From positions 1 to 25,168 of the forward strand of contig DJSG01000081.1 of the NCBI GenBank assembly GCA_002440265.1: a stretch of DNA of 25,168 nt, written 5' to 3'. The notes under the pieces are model-generated. The model saw nothing but the letters and a program-made list of their open reading frames with translations, searched no databases and had not been told where the DNA came from. Positions within the stretch are counted from its first letter, which is position 1. Each line of letters begins with the position of its first letter. The stretch is from Bacteroidales bacterium UBA6340. GTDB taxonomy: Bacteria > Bacteroidota > Bacteroidia > Bacteroidales > Paludibacteraceae. A program made the translations under genes and the position numbers. Positions 17,301 through 24,410 of the stretch are shown here, in pieces.

Positions 17301-17456
17301 TATATCGTGGTTTACGATATCTTAGGCAGATTGTGCTACTCAAAATCGGATACTTCACAAACAACAACCAACATTCCCCTGCTCACTACAGGAGAATATT
17401 GTGTTCTTGTCGCCACAAAGGACGTCCTCTATACGTCTAAAATACAGACTCCTTAA
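14319..17456 (+). CDS. Large secreted protein with probable type IX secretion sorting tail
   Basis: 1045 aa. The N-terminus is a signal peptide (hydrophobic LLFTILLLSIVSA, likely cut after VSA; no proper lipobox). Around residues 170-250 there is a segment of the InlB/Listeria-Bacteroides repeat type (FVGWSRHE ... NTFFAVYA). The rest is beta-rich, Ser/Thr-rich and Asn-rich, without an enzyme motif I recognise. The last 75 or so residues (GTLTISDLPIDSYIVVYDIL, then GRLCYS, and a final SKIQTP) fit the type A C-terminal domain of T9SS cargo, which directs export across the outer membrane and surface attachment. A cell-surface adhesin or structural role is inferred only from this. The gene is clearly more AT-rich than the operon before it. 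It follows aroF by 44 nt, with no convincing promoter in the gap, and meets rfbB tail to tail (19-nt gap, no strong terminator). Confidence 0.78.
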   Translation: MNRISLLFTILLLSIVSAQCAVVTYSISGTSLSNLSVATAGTAPAGAKATYTQTYAVVGVMTADNSTTLTLSGYAGYKITGITLNMHSNAKQGAGKFSAKAGSTTLAEIPTNTPFSQWYTNTSYSNIFKDVVVTMLNPRYGIQQDEDIIITITASFNSLYIHSYTITYQEDTQIPTTITLYEQGNISHPDGTFIIGDTYTLPATAADCNYKTFVGWSRHELSSYDMPATDYYPKGTTIELGADNTFFAVYATEIQGGGTSTIPINFSQMGYDNGMPLSSLAKGDVTISFAKGKGINYPSYYKTGLSVRLYAQNTITISSHYPIRRIAYTFGTDDNGNELTPSIGHWATPVWTGNDTSVSFTVDGITGHRRIKAMDITLENGYSYLAYTTTCEPLHLSEVQVVDIATDSMTIAHNLHVALPLTATISTGDSTLIAGTPLAPPDSNGHSTIRFSPQTLAHIPCRKVNILLAAYNTPLAATQYQVPVFADSDAVISDILRQGSLSREECATCDVIISANTRLVHDVDSINQFRNMTIHAGGQLALSNANALMLNRINMHALNDTVAYINNVIDATITIDTVVHTKCIDNKCWYLFSLPYDCRIQDIRLINGQSAGVYSIDWGIRYYDGQRYQKEVDVANLNDAVSPYWTMLPADSTLRPYQGYAIRLLTTDENSITESFVFTPAASSSYSESSDSKNTTIHNWSDSLSSSAYNYGWNFIGLPYISLFGKEATGKDDSKHSIQMQYSDSDANHCLSPNVYISMPDGSNSSTYNQLVASSTTIKPFTPYFVQAFMPQGAQSGTTSLMYHRENTELTFLQPLCTSIDSENMQAEISVTHTETGLSDHTGILVDGHYNSEYEIGLDLMKFYHVDDKPQLFTTDSKGVKMAYLAIPDADAKDISLGLYLPQQGDYIVSLDKSVSNITDTQVVYLLLNDDIMANLQHTNYTIHANSRTLITDYKLRILRHASTSYAPEASRGIPYSITYGDGTLTISDLPIDSYIVVYDILGRLCYSKSDTSQTTTNIPLLTTGEYCVLVATKDVLYTSKIQTP

Positions 17457-17475
17457 CGCGCAGTACGCGATTCCC

Positions 17476-18606
17476 CTATCGGTTGGCGTACATTGACTCG
17501 TAGTACTTCTCGTACTCGCCTGAGGTGATGTTGTCCATCCATTCTTGGTTGTCCAAGTACCAACGGACGGTCTTCTCAATACCCTCTTCAAACTGCAATG
17601 ACGGTTCCCAACCCAATTCGCGCTGCAACTTGCGGGAGTCAATGGCATAGCGCATGTCGTGTCCTGCACGGTCGGTGACGAAGGTGATGAGGTCCATATC
17701 CTCTCCTTCCTTGCGCCCGAGCAGACGGTCCACGGTATTGATAACCACCTTGATAATGTCAATGTTCTTCCACTCGTTGAAGCCACCGATATTATAGGTG
17801 TCGGCAATAGTACCTTTGTGAAATATCAAGTCAATGGCACGCGCATGGTCTTCTACGTATAACCAGTCGCGCACGTTCTCACCCTTGCCATATACGGGCA
17901 GTGGCTTTCGATGACGTATATTGTTGATAAAGAGTGGAATCAGTTTCTCAGGGAACTGATACGGACCGTAGTTGTTGGAGCAGTTGGTAACAATAGTCGG
18001 CATACCGTAGGTGTCGTGGAATGCACGCACAAAGTGGTCGGACGATGCCTTGGATGCCGAATAGGGGCTGTGCGGGTTGTACTTGGTGGTCTCGGTGAAG
18101 AACTCCTCCCCGTAAGTGGCATGGTCAATGGACGAAGCCTTGGTGCTAAACGGTGACGGCAGTCCCTCGGGGTGCGTGAGTTGCAATGCTCCGTACACCT
18201 CGTCGGTAGAAATGTGGTAGAAACGCTTCCCCTCATACTTCTCCGGTAGCGACTCCCAATAGAGTTTAGCCGCCTGAAGCATAGACAGTGTACCGAGTAC
18301 ATTGGTCTTGGCAAAGGTAAACGGGTCCTTGATAGAGCGGTCCACATGGCTCTCTGCTGCCAAGTGAATAACACCCGTTACGTGTTCCTCCTGCATGAGT
18401 GCATAGATAGTGTCGAAATCGCAGATGTCGGCTTTCACAAAGCGGTAATTGGGCTTGCCTTCTATGTCTTTTAGGTTAGCCAGATTACCCGCGTATGTCA
18501 GTTTATCCACATTGATAATGCGATACTCGGGGTACTTGTTCACAAATAATCGAACTACGTGGCTGCCGATAAAGCCGGCACCTCCTGTGATAATAATGGT
18601 GTTCAT
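17476..18606 (-). CDS. rfbB: dTDP-glucose 4,6-dehydratase
   Basis: This 376-aa extended SDR enzyme converts dTDP-D-glucose to dTDP-4-keto-6-deoxyglucose, the second step to dTDP-L-rhamnose and other deoxysugars of surface polysaccharides. The NAD-binding TGGAGFIGSHV is at the N-terminus. Then come HLAAESHVDRSI, STDEVYG with the catalytic Asp-Glu, SPYSASKASSDH with the catalytic Tyr and Lys, and NCSNNYGPYQFPEKLIP, all typical of RfbB/RmlB. The other rhamnose genes (rmlA, C, D) are not nearby. It is the last gene of the minus-strand operon, 22 nt after the CotH-like gene. Confidence 0.96.
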   Translation of the reverse strand: MNTIIITGGAGFIGSHVVRLFVNKYPEYRIINVDKLTYAGNLANLKDIEGKPNYRFVKADICDFDTIYALMQEEHVTGVIHLAAESHVDRSIKDPFTFAKTNVLGTLSMLQAAKLYWESLPEKYEGKRFYHISTDEVYGALQLTHPEGLPSPFSTKASSIDHATYGEEFFTETTKYNPHSPYSASKASSDHFVRAFHDTYGMPTIVTNCSNNYGPYQFPEKLIPLFINNIRHRKPLPVYGKGENVRDWLYVEDHARAIDLIFHKGTIADTYNIGGFNEWKNIDIIKVVINTVDRLLGRKEGEDMDLITFVTDRAGHDMRYAIDSRKLQRELGWEPSLQFEEGIEKTVRWYLDNQEWMDNITSGEYEKYYESMYANR

Positions 18607-18628
18607 ATTGGATTATGTATAAGTTTTT

Positions 18629-20116
18629 TTACCAGTTTATTGAATTTACTTTTGTATCAAAATAGTTAGTCTCCTTCGACTGACCGTCTCCCACACTGCC
18701 ACTAAGCAGGCGGTAGTTGCCGAAACTGCCCCACGATGCAGGCTGGTCGATGATAGTCATATCCTCGCCTGTGTCGTTGCTGATGTAATCACGGATAAGC
18801 GATTGGAAGTGCCTGATACGCTGCTTGGCTGCGGCGGGTTGCATCAAGTTAGGGTCGGTGGCAATGGTCTTGATGTATCGTTTGTAGGTATCTTCAAACT
18901 CCTTTATGGACAGCACTTTGCGCATTAGTATGCGGTCTCCGCCGCGGCTACCCCAGTTGAGCATATCCTTTGTACCAGGGTTGCCAAAGTCATTGGTTCC
19001 TGTGCCTAATGTGTTGTCATAGTCGAAAGGAATGAAATAGAAGCGGTGCTTGGAGTCAAAGTAAAAGAGGTAGTTGTTTTGGTTGCACCAATAGTCGTCC
19101 CACATACCCACCATCACATTCACTGCATAGGCACGGAGGAAGAGGTCAATATCCACGTGTTGCAACAACCAGTTCTTCAACGTATCACTACCAGAAGGCA
19201 ATACGGTCATATCTTGAATAAAATCACGCAGTTCCAATTGTGCTGATGTCAGTTTGGTCTTATTGGTTTTCAGGTCATATACAGGGTTTACCAACCCGTA
19301 ATCATCGGATATTCCCATGCGGGCAGTATCTGCATTACTGAGGTCTGCCCCCCATGATGCCTTCCACATATTCCCCTTCTTGTCAGGGATATAGCCTTCC
19401 TTGAGACGATCATCCAGCCAACCCTTGCGAGGATTCTCTATCAGTTCATAAACACCCATATATACAGGCTTGGTATCCCCCTCAATACGTATAGAGAATC
19501 GGCAATAGGAGGCATGCGGTGCAGACCACACCCCAAAGCGGTGAAACAGGTCATAGCAGAATATCTCGCGGCAATAAGCCGCGTCATCTTTGTGCCATTT
19601 CAGTATCAGTCTGTCGCACCCGAAGAAACGTTCACCTGTAGTATATTCCGTAAACTTCACCCCGAAATGGGCATGATGCCACTGTGCTCCGTCGTGGTGC
19701 GTATCACCATTATTCCCTTCCGGGCGGCGGCGTGAGGTGTTTCCCCGAGGACGTAGTCCCACACTATCGCGGTGGTAGGTGAATCCGTCTTTGGAGAAAG
19801 TGAATTGTGCCGGCACATACAGCCCATTGTGCTCCCACTTGTCAAAATTACCAAGGTAAGTATTCCAATCGCGTGCGGTAAGCGTGATACATACTTCAGG
19901 CACGGATTCGATATCAAACAGATAGGTCAGGTTACGTTTGGTATCATCAGGACGTGTGACAACGGTTGCAGTAGTGTCAACGAAAGTGATACTGTCCACA
20001 CTCTCAATGCTGAAAGGTGTGTATTGTCCCCCCTCCCATACATACATCACCTGTTGTGCATAGGAAGCAAGACTAATCAGTGAAACAAGCAAAATACCAA
20101 GTGTCAAGCGTTTCAT
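18629..20116 (-). CDS. CotH kinase family secreted protein
   Basis: This 495-aa protein has a signal peptide (LGILLVSLISLASYA, likely cut before QQ). A short N-terminal part follows with FSIESVDSITFVD, a motif common at the start of Bacteroidales secreted proteins. The CotH-like atypical kinase fold comes next: LRPRGNTSRRRP with the RGN loop, GVKF, a region with YCREIFCYDLFHRFGV, YMGVYELIE, a conserved NNYLFYFDSKHRFYFIPFDY and the metal-site DNTLG. CotH phosphorylates spore-coat proteins in Bacillus. In Bacteroidetes its relatives are exported and their targets are unknown, so protein or glycan phosphorylation at the cell surface is an inference. It overlaps birA by ATGA. Confidence 0.87.
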   Translation of the reverse strand: MKRLTLGILLVSLISLASYAQQVMYVWEGGQYTPFSIESVDSITFVDTTATVVTRPDDTKRNLTYLFDIESVPEVCITLTARDWNTYLGNFDKWEHNGLYVPAQFTFSKDGFTYHRDSVGLRPRGNTSRRRPEGNNGDTHHDGAQWHHAHFGVKFTEYTTGERFFGCDRLILKWHKDDAAYCREIFCYDLFHRFGVWSAPHASYCRFSIRIEGDTKPVYMGVYELIENPRKGWLDDRLKEGYIPDKKGNMWKASWGADLSNADTARMGISDDYGLVNPVYDLKTNKTKLTSAQLELRDFIQDMTVLPSGSDTLKNWLLQHVDIDLFLRAYAVNVMVGMWDDYWCNQNNYLFYFDSKHRFYFIPFDYDNTLGTGTNDFGNPGTKDMLNWGSRGGDRILMRKVLSIKEFEDTYKRYIKTIATDPNLMQPAAAKQRIRHFQSLIRDYISNDTGEDMTIIDQPASWGSFGNYRLLSGSVGDGQSKETNYFDTKVNSINW

Positions 20117-20874
20117 AAGTCAATAATATATCGTATTTGTTTGAAATGATACGTTTTAATATCTCCACGTTGTGTGCGGAGTACCAACTCTCCGTTAGGT
20201 GTAATGCTCACAAACTCGGCAATGAAGGGGTGTACCAACGGGTCATCAGCATGGGCAATGGCTGTGGGAGCCACACTGACCTCGCGTTCCACATAAGGGA
20301 ACCACCCTACCCTACGGTACAACTGCCCCATGTATGCCGCTTTCAGCACTTGCAATGGCACATTCATCTGGTGTTCCAATGCTTTCAGATAGTGTTCCAA
20401 CAGCATTTGTACATCATATTCCTGCCCTGTTATCTGCTGCATAGAGACAGGATTAGGTGCTTTGCTGTGGAACTCCTGCTGATTGACATTCAGTCCTATA
20501 CCCACGATGGAATAGGCTACACGCCCTCCCATCAGGGTGTTCTCCACCAATATGCCTGACAGTTTCCTGTCACCATAATAGATGTCATTCGGCCACTTGA
20601 TACGCAGCCCCTCTTGGGGTAAGTATTGCGCCAGCACATCCACCATTGCCACCGACACCAGCATGGTCAGATAGAACTGCTCACTTGCCGACACACTGCA
20701 CCGCAACAGACTGGAGAACAGCAAGTTCTTGCCGTCCTCACTCTCCCAACTGTTGCCTGCCTGCCCGCGACCTGCCGACTGGTAGTCCGTCCGTATGGTG
20801 TACAGGTTCGGCAGCGCGTCCGAGTATTGCTCCCGCAGCAGCGAGGAAGTGCTATTTGTTTGCCTTATATACAT
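20113..20874 (-). CDS. birA: Biotin--[acetyl-CoA-carboxylase] ligase without the repressor domain
   Basis: This 253-aa enzyme activates biotin with ATP and attaches it to the carrier protein of biotin-dependent carboxylases. It has the catalytic domain with GRGQAGNSWES (biotinyl-AMP loop), KWPNDIYYGDRKLSGILVE and GIGLNVNQ, then the small SH3-like C-terminal domain. The N-terminal helix-turn-helix of E. coli BirA is absent, so it is a class I, non-regulatory ligase. The start overlaps the end of dacB by 23 nt and the stop overlaps the CotH gene by ATGA, so the three are probably translated together. Confidence 0.94.
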   Translation of the reverse strand: MYIRQTNSTSSLLREQYSDALPNLYTIRTDYQSAGRGQAGNSWESEDGKNLLFSSLLRCSVSASEQFYLTMLVSVAMVDVLAQYLPQEGLRIKWPNDIYYGDRKLSGILVENTLMGGRVAYSIVGIGLNVNQQEFHSKAPNPVSMQQITGQEYDVQMLLEHYLKALEHQMNVPLQVLKAAYMGQLYRRVGWFPYVEREVSVAPTAIAHADDPLVHPFIAEFVSITPNGELVLRTQRGDIKTYHFKQIRYIIDL

Positions 20875-22231
20875 CCAACAGGTATTGTTCTATCACACGT
20901 TGTATCTGCTTGGGTTTCGCGTTGGCACTGTTCACCATCACGGCAAACACCCACACTCTGCCGTCAGGCAGGAAGATATACCCTGCATAGTTCTTGGTAC
21001 CACCAATCGTTCCGCTCTTGGCGCATACGCACCCGTGCAAGACTGTTCCAGCAAGGAACGACTGCAGTGTCCCACTCTCTCCGCTACGGGGAAGAGACTC
21101 CACAAAGGCTTCCCGCTCATACGAGCCGTACATATACCGCAGTACCTGCACAAATTGTGCGGGCGATATAGCATCCTGAGGTGCTAACCCGCAACCATCC
21201 AACACACGCGCCGTACGTAAACTTACACCACGGTTGCGCCAGTACTCGCGCATAAAATCCGACGCGTTATGTATCGAACAAGGAATCGTATAGCGGGATC
21301 CGAAAGTACGGAACAGCATCTCTGCATACAAGTTGTCCGACTTATGATTGGTGTGTTCTATAATCCTCGCCAGGCTCTCACTCTCGTTGATAAACAGCAC
21401 ATTACGCATCGCGCCGTCTGCCGGAGCCTCACTCACGTACCCTGCCTCACCATCCACACTCACACCACCTGCACGTAGCACCTTCGTGAAGTCGCGTGCC
21501 AACGTCAGCGGCGGATTAGGCAGGTCGCCCATCACACCGAAAGTCTGTCTGTTCGACGGCACACTCCCCACCAAGTACCTGCGATTGCTATACGGCACCC
21601 CGTGCACAAAAGCCCCGTCTCCACAAGTGGGCGTACAACGGATATGGTTCTCAAACTCCATATCCGGCACATCGGGCGTAGTGTTCAGCACTTCTGCTAT
21701 ACTCCCCACAGGGCCGCTCCGAAGTACAATGTTCATCGTATTGTCAATGTATGACAGCGCAAATATGCCGGGTGCGTAGTAGTTCCCCGCGTCCTCCCAC
21801 AGCCACGCCGGGTTCAGTGCATCCGCATCAAAATACGATGCATCGGCAATCACAGAACCGGTGATATGTTTTATCCCTGCATCACGCACTTGTCTTACCC
21901 ACTTATAGAGGAATGCCCTGCTACCCACATACCTCGAACCGAAGGTCGGGTCGCCACGTCCTTCTATATACAGGTCTCCATACAGCACACCATCACGGAT
22001 ATGCCCCGTGCAGGTAATGGGAGTCTGAAAGCGAAACTCCCGCCCCAACATATCCACAGCCGTGGCAGTAGTCAATATCTTCATTGTCGATGCGGGCGGG
22101 ATGACACAGTTCTCGCGGTACGCATCTATCGTATCCCCTGTCCGGTAATCGCATATCAGCACCCCCACATTCGCGTCCCGCGTGATGGGATGCGTGGTCA
22201 GTACAGACAATATCAGTAGTAATTTCAACAT
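20852..22231 (-). CDS. dacB: D-alanyl-D-alanine carboxypeptidase/endopeptidase (PBP4, peptidase family S13)
   Basis: This 459-aa periplasmic penicillin-binding protein trims or cuts peptide cross-links of peptidoglycan. A signal peptide (LKLLLILSVLTTHP) leads. The three active-site motifs of the family are present: STMK at residues 48-51 (SxxK with catalytic Ser48), SDN in NHKSDNLYAEMLF (SxN), and KSG in VCAKSGTIGG. Between the first two lies the large insert typical of PBP4/S13. Two promoters of Bacteroidetes type lie upstream (22391-22422 and 22287-22318). It heads the operon dacB-birA-cotH-like-rfbB. Confidence 0.94.
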   Translation of the reverse strand: MLKLLLILSVLTTHPITRDANVGVLICDYRTGDTIDAYRENCVIPPASTMKILTTATAVDMLGREFRFQTPITCTGHIRDGVLYGDLYIEGRGDPTFGSRYVGSRAFLYKWVRQVRDAGIKHITGSVIADASYFDADALNPAWLWEDAGNYYAPGIFALSYIDNTMNIVLRSGPVGSIAEVLNTTPDVPDMEFENHIRCTPTCGDGAFVHGVPYSNRRYLVGSVPSNRQTFGVMGDLPNPPLTLARDFTKVLRAGGVSVDGEAGYVSEAPADGAMRNVLFINESESLARIIEHTNHKSDNLYAEMLFRTFGSRYTIPCSIHNASDFMREYWRNRGVSLRTARVLDGCGLAPQDAISPAQFVQVLRYMYGSYEREAFVESLPRSGESGTLQSFLAGTVLHGCVCAKSGTIGGTKNYAGYIFLPDGRVWVFAVMVNSANAKPKQIQRVIEQYLLDVYKANK

Positions 22232-22286
22232 CTATCTATAAACGCACAAAAAGGAACCGCATCAACAATGCACACCCTACCGCCTG

Positions 22287-22318
22287 CAAAGTTACTGCTT
22301 TTTCTCCAAATCTACAAA
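22287..22318 (-). promoter_or_regulatory. dacB proximal promoter (P2)
   Basis: On the minus strand the -33 element is TTTG (22315-22318) and the -7 element is TAACTTTG (22287-22294), 20 nt apart. The predicted start is near 22280, about 50 nt before the dacB ATG. Confidence 0.75.
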
Positions 22319-22388
22319 ATCCACAACCACCATTCTCCCCACCCCGTAAAATACACCGCACCTCCCTTAACCCGTTCTCGAATTCCTA

Positions 22389-22540
22389 TACAAAGATAAT
22401 ACAAAATCGCCAAAATTCCAAATCTATTTTCGTTTTTTCGCCCAAAACGTGCATTTTGCATTTTTGGCTTGTAACTCATTGATGCTCAATGCTGAAAAAT
22501 CTTCATTTTTTCACCACTTTCCCTACACTTTTCCAAAAAC
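22389..22540 (-). repeat. Dispersed promoter-bearing repeat, copy B (upstream of dacB)
   Basis: This is the inverted partner of 7441-7591; it ends on the minus strand at the -7 box (22391-22398) and diverges from copy A just after it. Both copies point toward the gene they precede. The rest of the 22232-22679 gap holds only the dacB promoters and, at its right end, a possible terminator for the reverse transcriptase gene. A short plus-strand open frame across the copy (22449-22643) has the same peptide flavour as the antisense of copy A, but I read it as a by-product of the repeat. Confidence 0.8.
22391..22422 (-). promoter_or_regulatory. dacB distal promoter (P1), inside the dispersed repeat
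   Basis: On the minus strand TTTG (22419-22422), a 20-nt spacer and TATCTTTG (22391-22398). Both elements are identical to those of gyrB P1. Confidence 0.72.
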
Positions 22541-22630
22541 GGCAGTTTTAATAAAAGTTATGTTTCAATTCGTGTGTAAGGGCCTCCAAAAACGCACCAT
22601 ACGTCTCCATGAAAGACCATATAGCACCAT

Positions 22631-22679
22631 AAAAAACAGATAGACATAATTGTATTATTAGCCATCAATTTCCCTATCT
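22631..22679 (-). terminator. Possible terminator after the reverse transcriptase gene
   Basis: On the minus strand AGATAG (22674-22679) can pair with CTATCT (22638-22643), with an inner AATTG/CAATT pairing (22666-22670 with 22648-22652). A G and then a run of six T follow (22631-22636). The stem is interrupted and AT-rich, so this is only a candidate. Confidence 0.4.
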
Positions 22680-23954
22680 CTATTTTCCCATTCTCCATGC
22701 GCGGAAGTGCCCCAGGTAGCCGCGATACGACTGCCATGACTGCCATATCCGCTGCCACTGCTCGGCACAGCACAACGCATCTCGGACCTTCCCAACCCCT
22801 CCAAAAGATGGGAATGACGACGCGGGACGCGTCGTCCCTACAAGCACTGCACTGTCCTTGATGGCTGTTCCCATATCCGTCAGAGCCATACTCCACTCGC
22901 GGCAACGCCTGCTGTATTTGGCTGTAGTCCGGTGCGTGCAGTGCCGGTAGTACGGGAATATCAGTGCTCCGAGGAACTCCAGCGCAGGCACATCGCGCTG
23001 CCTATGGGGCAGACTGACAGGCTGCAGTACTATTTTGTTTGGGTGCAGGGTCATGCCCATTATCCGCAGATACTGCCGGACAGGTTCTATCAACGCCCGC
23101 AACCGCTCCCGCGAGGTGTCCACGACATAAAAGTCATCCACATACCTGCCATAGTGCCGCATACCGAGCATATCGGTCACATATCGGTCCAACCCGTTCA
23201 GATAGATATTCGAGAACAACTGCGAGGTCAGGTCGCCTATGGGCAGCCCCACGCCGTCGGGTGAGTGCCACAGCGATTTGGACGGTGGCAAGTCGTCCCA
23301 GTCGTGCCGCGAACCGCGCACGCGGCAGCCGGTCAGCGGGTTCTTCATACATATCAAGTCCGTCAGCCACTCTACCAACTCCGCCTGCTCTGCCGTCACA
23401 CCCGCCTCTTGCTGCCAACGGCGCAGCATCGCTTGCACCCGTTGCCGCAGTTGCTCGCGCGGGATACTCATGAAATACCCCTGCAAATCCATCTTCAGCA
23501 CATACGCCTCGCGGGTATAGTTGCACGACACCGAGCGGATATGGTGCTCCAGCCGCCCGATGCCGAACAGCGTCCCCTTGCCCACACGGCAGGAATACGA
23601 GTCATAGACAAACTGACGGTCGCAAAACGCCGCCACATAGTTGTAGTACAGGTGGTGCACCACGCGGTCGCGGAACGACGAGGCGAACACCTCCCGCTTC
23701 TTGGGGTCGCTGATAATAAAGCAGAGAGACGACGACGGGCGATAGGTGCGGTCGCGCAGTTGTTCGTAGAGCGCAACGAGGTTATGCTCCAAGTCCAACT
23801 CAAACTCCAACTGCGAGTGTGTCTTGCGCTTGTGTCGTCGGGCATCATAGTATGCCCGAAACAGGTCGGACAGAAGAGACCCCTCACTTCCGACCTGAGA
23901 AGGAGACTCCCCCTGCCCACTCAGAGAGGAGGGGGAGAGGAAGTCGATTGTCAA
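22680..23954 (-). CDS. Reverse transcriptase of a diversity-generating retroelement (candidate)
   Basis: With the TTG at 23954 as start the protein has 424 aa; the frame stays open upstream through the template repeat to a GTG at 24206. Reverse-transcriptase motifs in order: VLKMDLQGYF (first catalytic Asp, residue 156), LPIGDLTSQLFSN (239-245 give IGDLTSQ) and YGRYVDDFYVV (YVDD, 271-274), then HPNKIVLQ and EFLGA. The [ILV]GxxxSQ motif, in place of the QGxxxSP of group II introns, is the known mark of DGR-type enzymes, although some other bacterial RTs have it too. No maturase or HNH domain is present. The conserved part begins near residue 28 (LSDLFRAYYDARRHKRKTH); before it lies a Ser/Gly/Pro-rich stretch with no ATG or GTG, so the start is uncertain. 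A second low-complexity insert is at about 369-393. An Asn-codon-rich template repeat lies just upstream. Confidence 0.85.
   Translation of the reverse strand: MTIDFLSPSSLSGQGESPSQVGSEGSLLSDLFRAYYDARRHKRKTHSQLEFELDLEHNLVALYEQLRDRTYRPSSSLCFIISDPKKREVFASSFRDRVVHHLYYNYVAAFCDRQFVYDSYSCRVGKGTLFGIGRLEHHIRSVSCNYTREAYVLKMDLQGYFMSIPREQLRQRVQAMLRRWQQEAGVTAEQAELVEWLTDLICMKNPLTGCRVRGSRHDWDDLPPSKSLWHSPDGVGLPIGDLTSQLFSNIYLNGLDRYVTDMLGMRHYGRYVDDFYVVDTSRERLRALIEPVRQYLRIMGMTLHPNKIVLQPVSLPHRQRDVPALEFLGALIFPYYRHCTHRTTAKYSRRCREWSMALTDMGTAIKDSAVLVGTTRPASSFPSFGGVGKVRDALCCAEQWQRIWQSWQSYRGYLGHFRAWRMGK
22789..22836. repeat. Cluster of palindromes inside the reverse transcriptase C-terminal region
   Basis: GACGACGCG (22816-22824) and CGCGTCGTC (22828-22836) form a perfect 9-bp stem with a 3-nt loop. 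Next to it, TTCCCA (22789-22794) and TGGGAA (22809-22814) form a second stem. The coding frame reads straight through and gives the insert GTTRPASSFPSFGGVGK, which breaks an otherwise family-like C-terminus. It looks like a REP-type intergenic element that landed in frame. Confidence 0.6.
23907..23937. repeat. Inverted repeat between template repeat and RT domain
   Basis: CTCCCCCT (23907-23914) and AGGGGGAG (23930-23937) make an 8-bp stem with a 15-nt loop, about 25 nt past the template repeat on the minus strand. DGRs often carry a hairpin near the variable repeat; whether this has any role next to the template is open. Confidence 0.5.
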
Positions 23955-23963
23955 TTGAGTAAA

Positions 23964-24143
23964 GTCTTGGACGAGACGCACCGAGTAACCGTTGTAGCGA
24001 TTGTTGTTCTGCGGGTTGAGGTTGTTGTCGTTGAAGTTCAGGTGGTACGCGTTGTTGCTATTGTTCGCCGTACTTGACCAATAGTTGCCGTTGTTCTGCA
24101 CATTGTTCACGTCCTGACCGTTGCGGTTGCCCGCAGCAGGGAG
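23964..24143 (-). repeat. Candidate DGR template repeat (TR), about 180 bp
   Basis: In the frame of the downstream reverse transcriptase it is exactly 60 codons, of which I count 20 as Asn (17 AAC and 3 AAT), the rest mostly low in A. It reads LPAAGNRNG ... NYWSSTANNSNNAYHLNFND ... RYNGYSVRLVQD. Without the Asn excess this is the end of a C-type-lectin-like (FISUMP/FGE-type) domain, the usual fold of DGR variable proteins. A-to-N mutagenesis at AAC codons gives many residues and no stop codons, so this codon pattern is the classic TR mark. The A-poor 3' end (GGTTACTCGGTGCGTCTCG) would hold the homing-initiation site. Boundaries are my estimate, since no variable repeat is in the window to define them. 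Confidence 0.8.
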
Positions 24144-24191
24144 CCTCTGATAAAAGTAGTCACTGATTAAAAGATGAAAGACAAGTGCCTC

Positions 24192-24207
24192 TGTGCCGCA
24201 CGGCACA
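24192..24207. repeat. Palindrome at the 5' side of the template repeat
   Basis: TGTGCCG CA CGGCACA is a 7-bp inverted repeat with a 2-base centre, lying about 50 nt upstream of the template repeat on the minus strand. The GTG that opens the long frame into the reverse transcriptase (24206) is inside it. The region 24208-24410 between it and the next gene has no supported ORF. It may be the 5' part of the template RNA, but I see no promoter there. Confidence 0.55.
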
Positions 24208-24410
24208 ACCGAGACGATGTTTATCCTAACCTTGTTGTCTCATCTGATGCAGAATATGGTCTTCAGCAATAGACCACCCCCGCGTAAAGACGCACGATGT
24301 CCACCATGCGCGGACTACTGATTTTACTATTCACTCTGCCGTATATCTCGGGTAAAGACTACACGGCACTCCGGAAATACAATTGACAAAAGTTATTATG
24401 CGTTTTTATT

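Noticed and set aside
22680..23954. Group II intron or retron reverse transcriptase
   Set aside because: IGDLTSQ instead of QGxxxSP, no maturase or HNH domain, no intron RNA ends, and the Asn-codon-rich repeat upstream favours a DGR.
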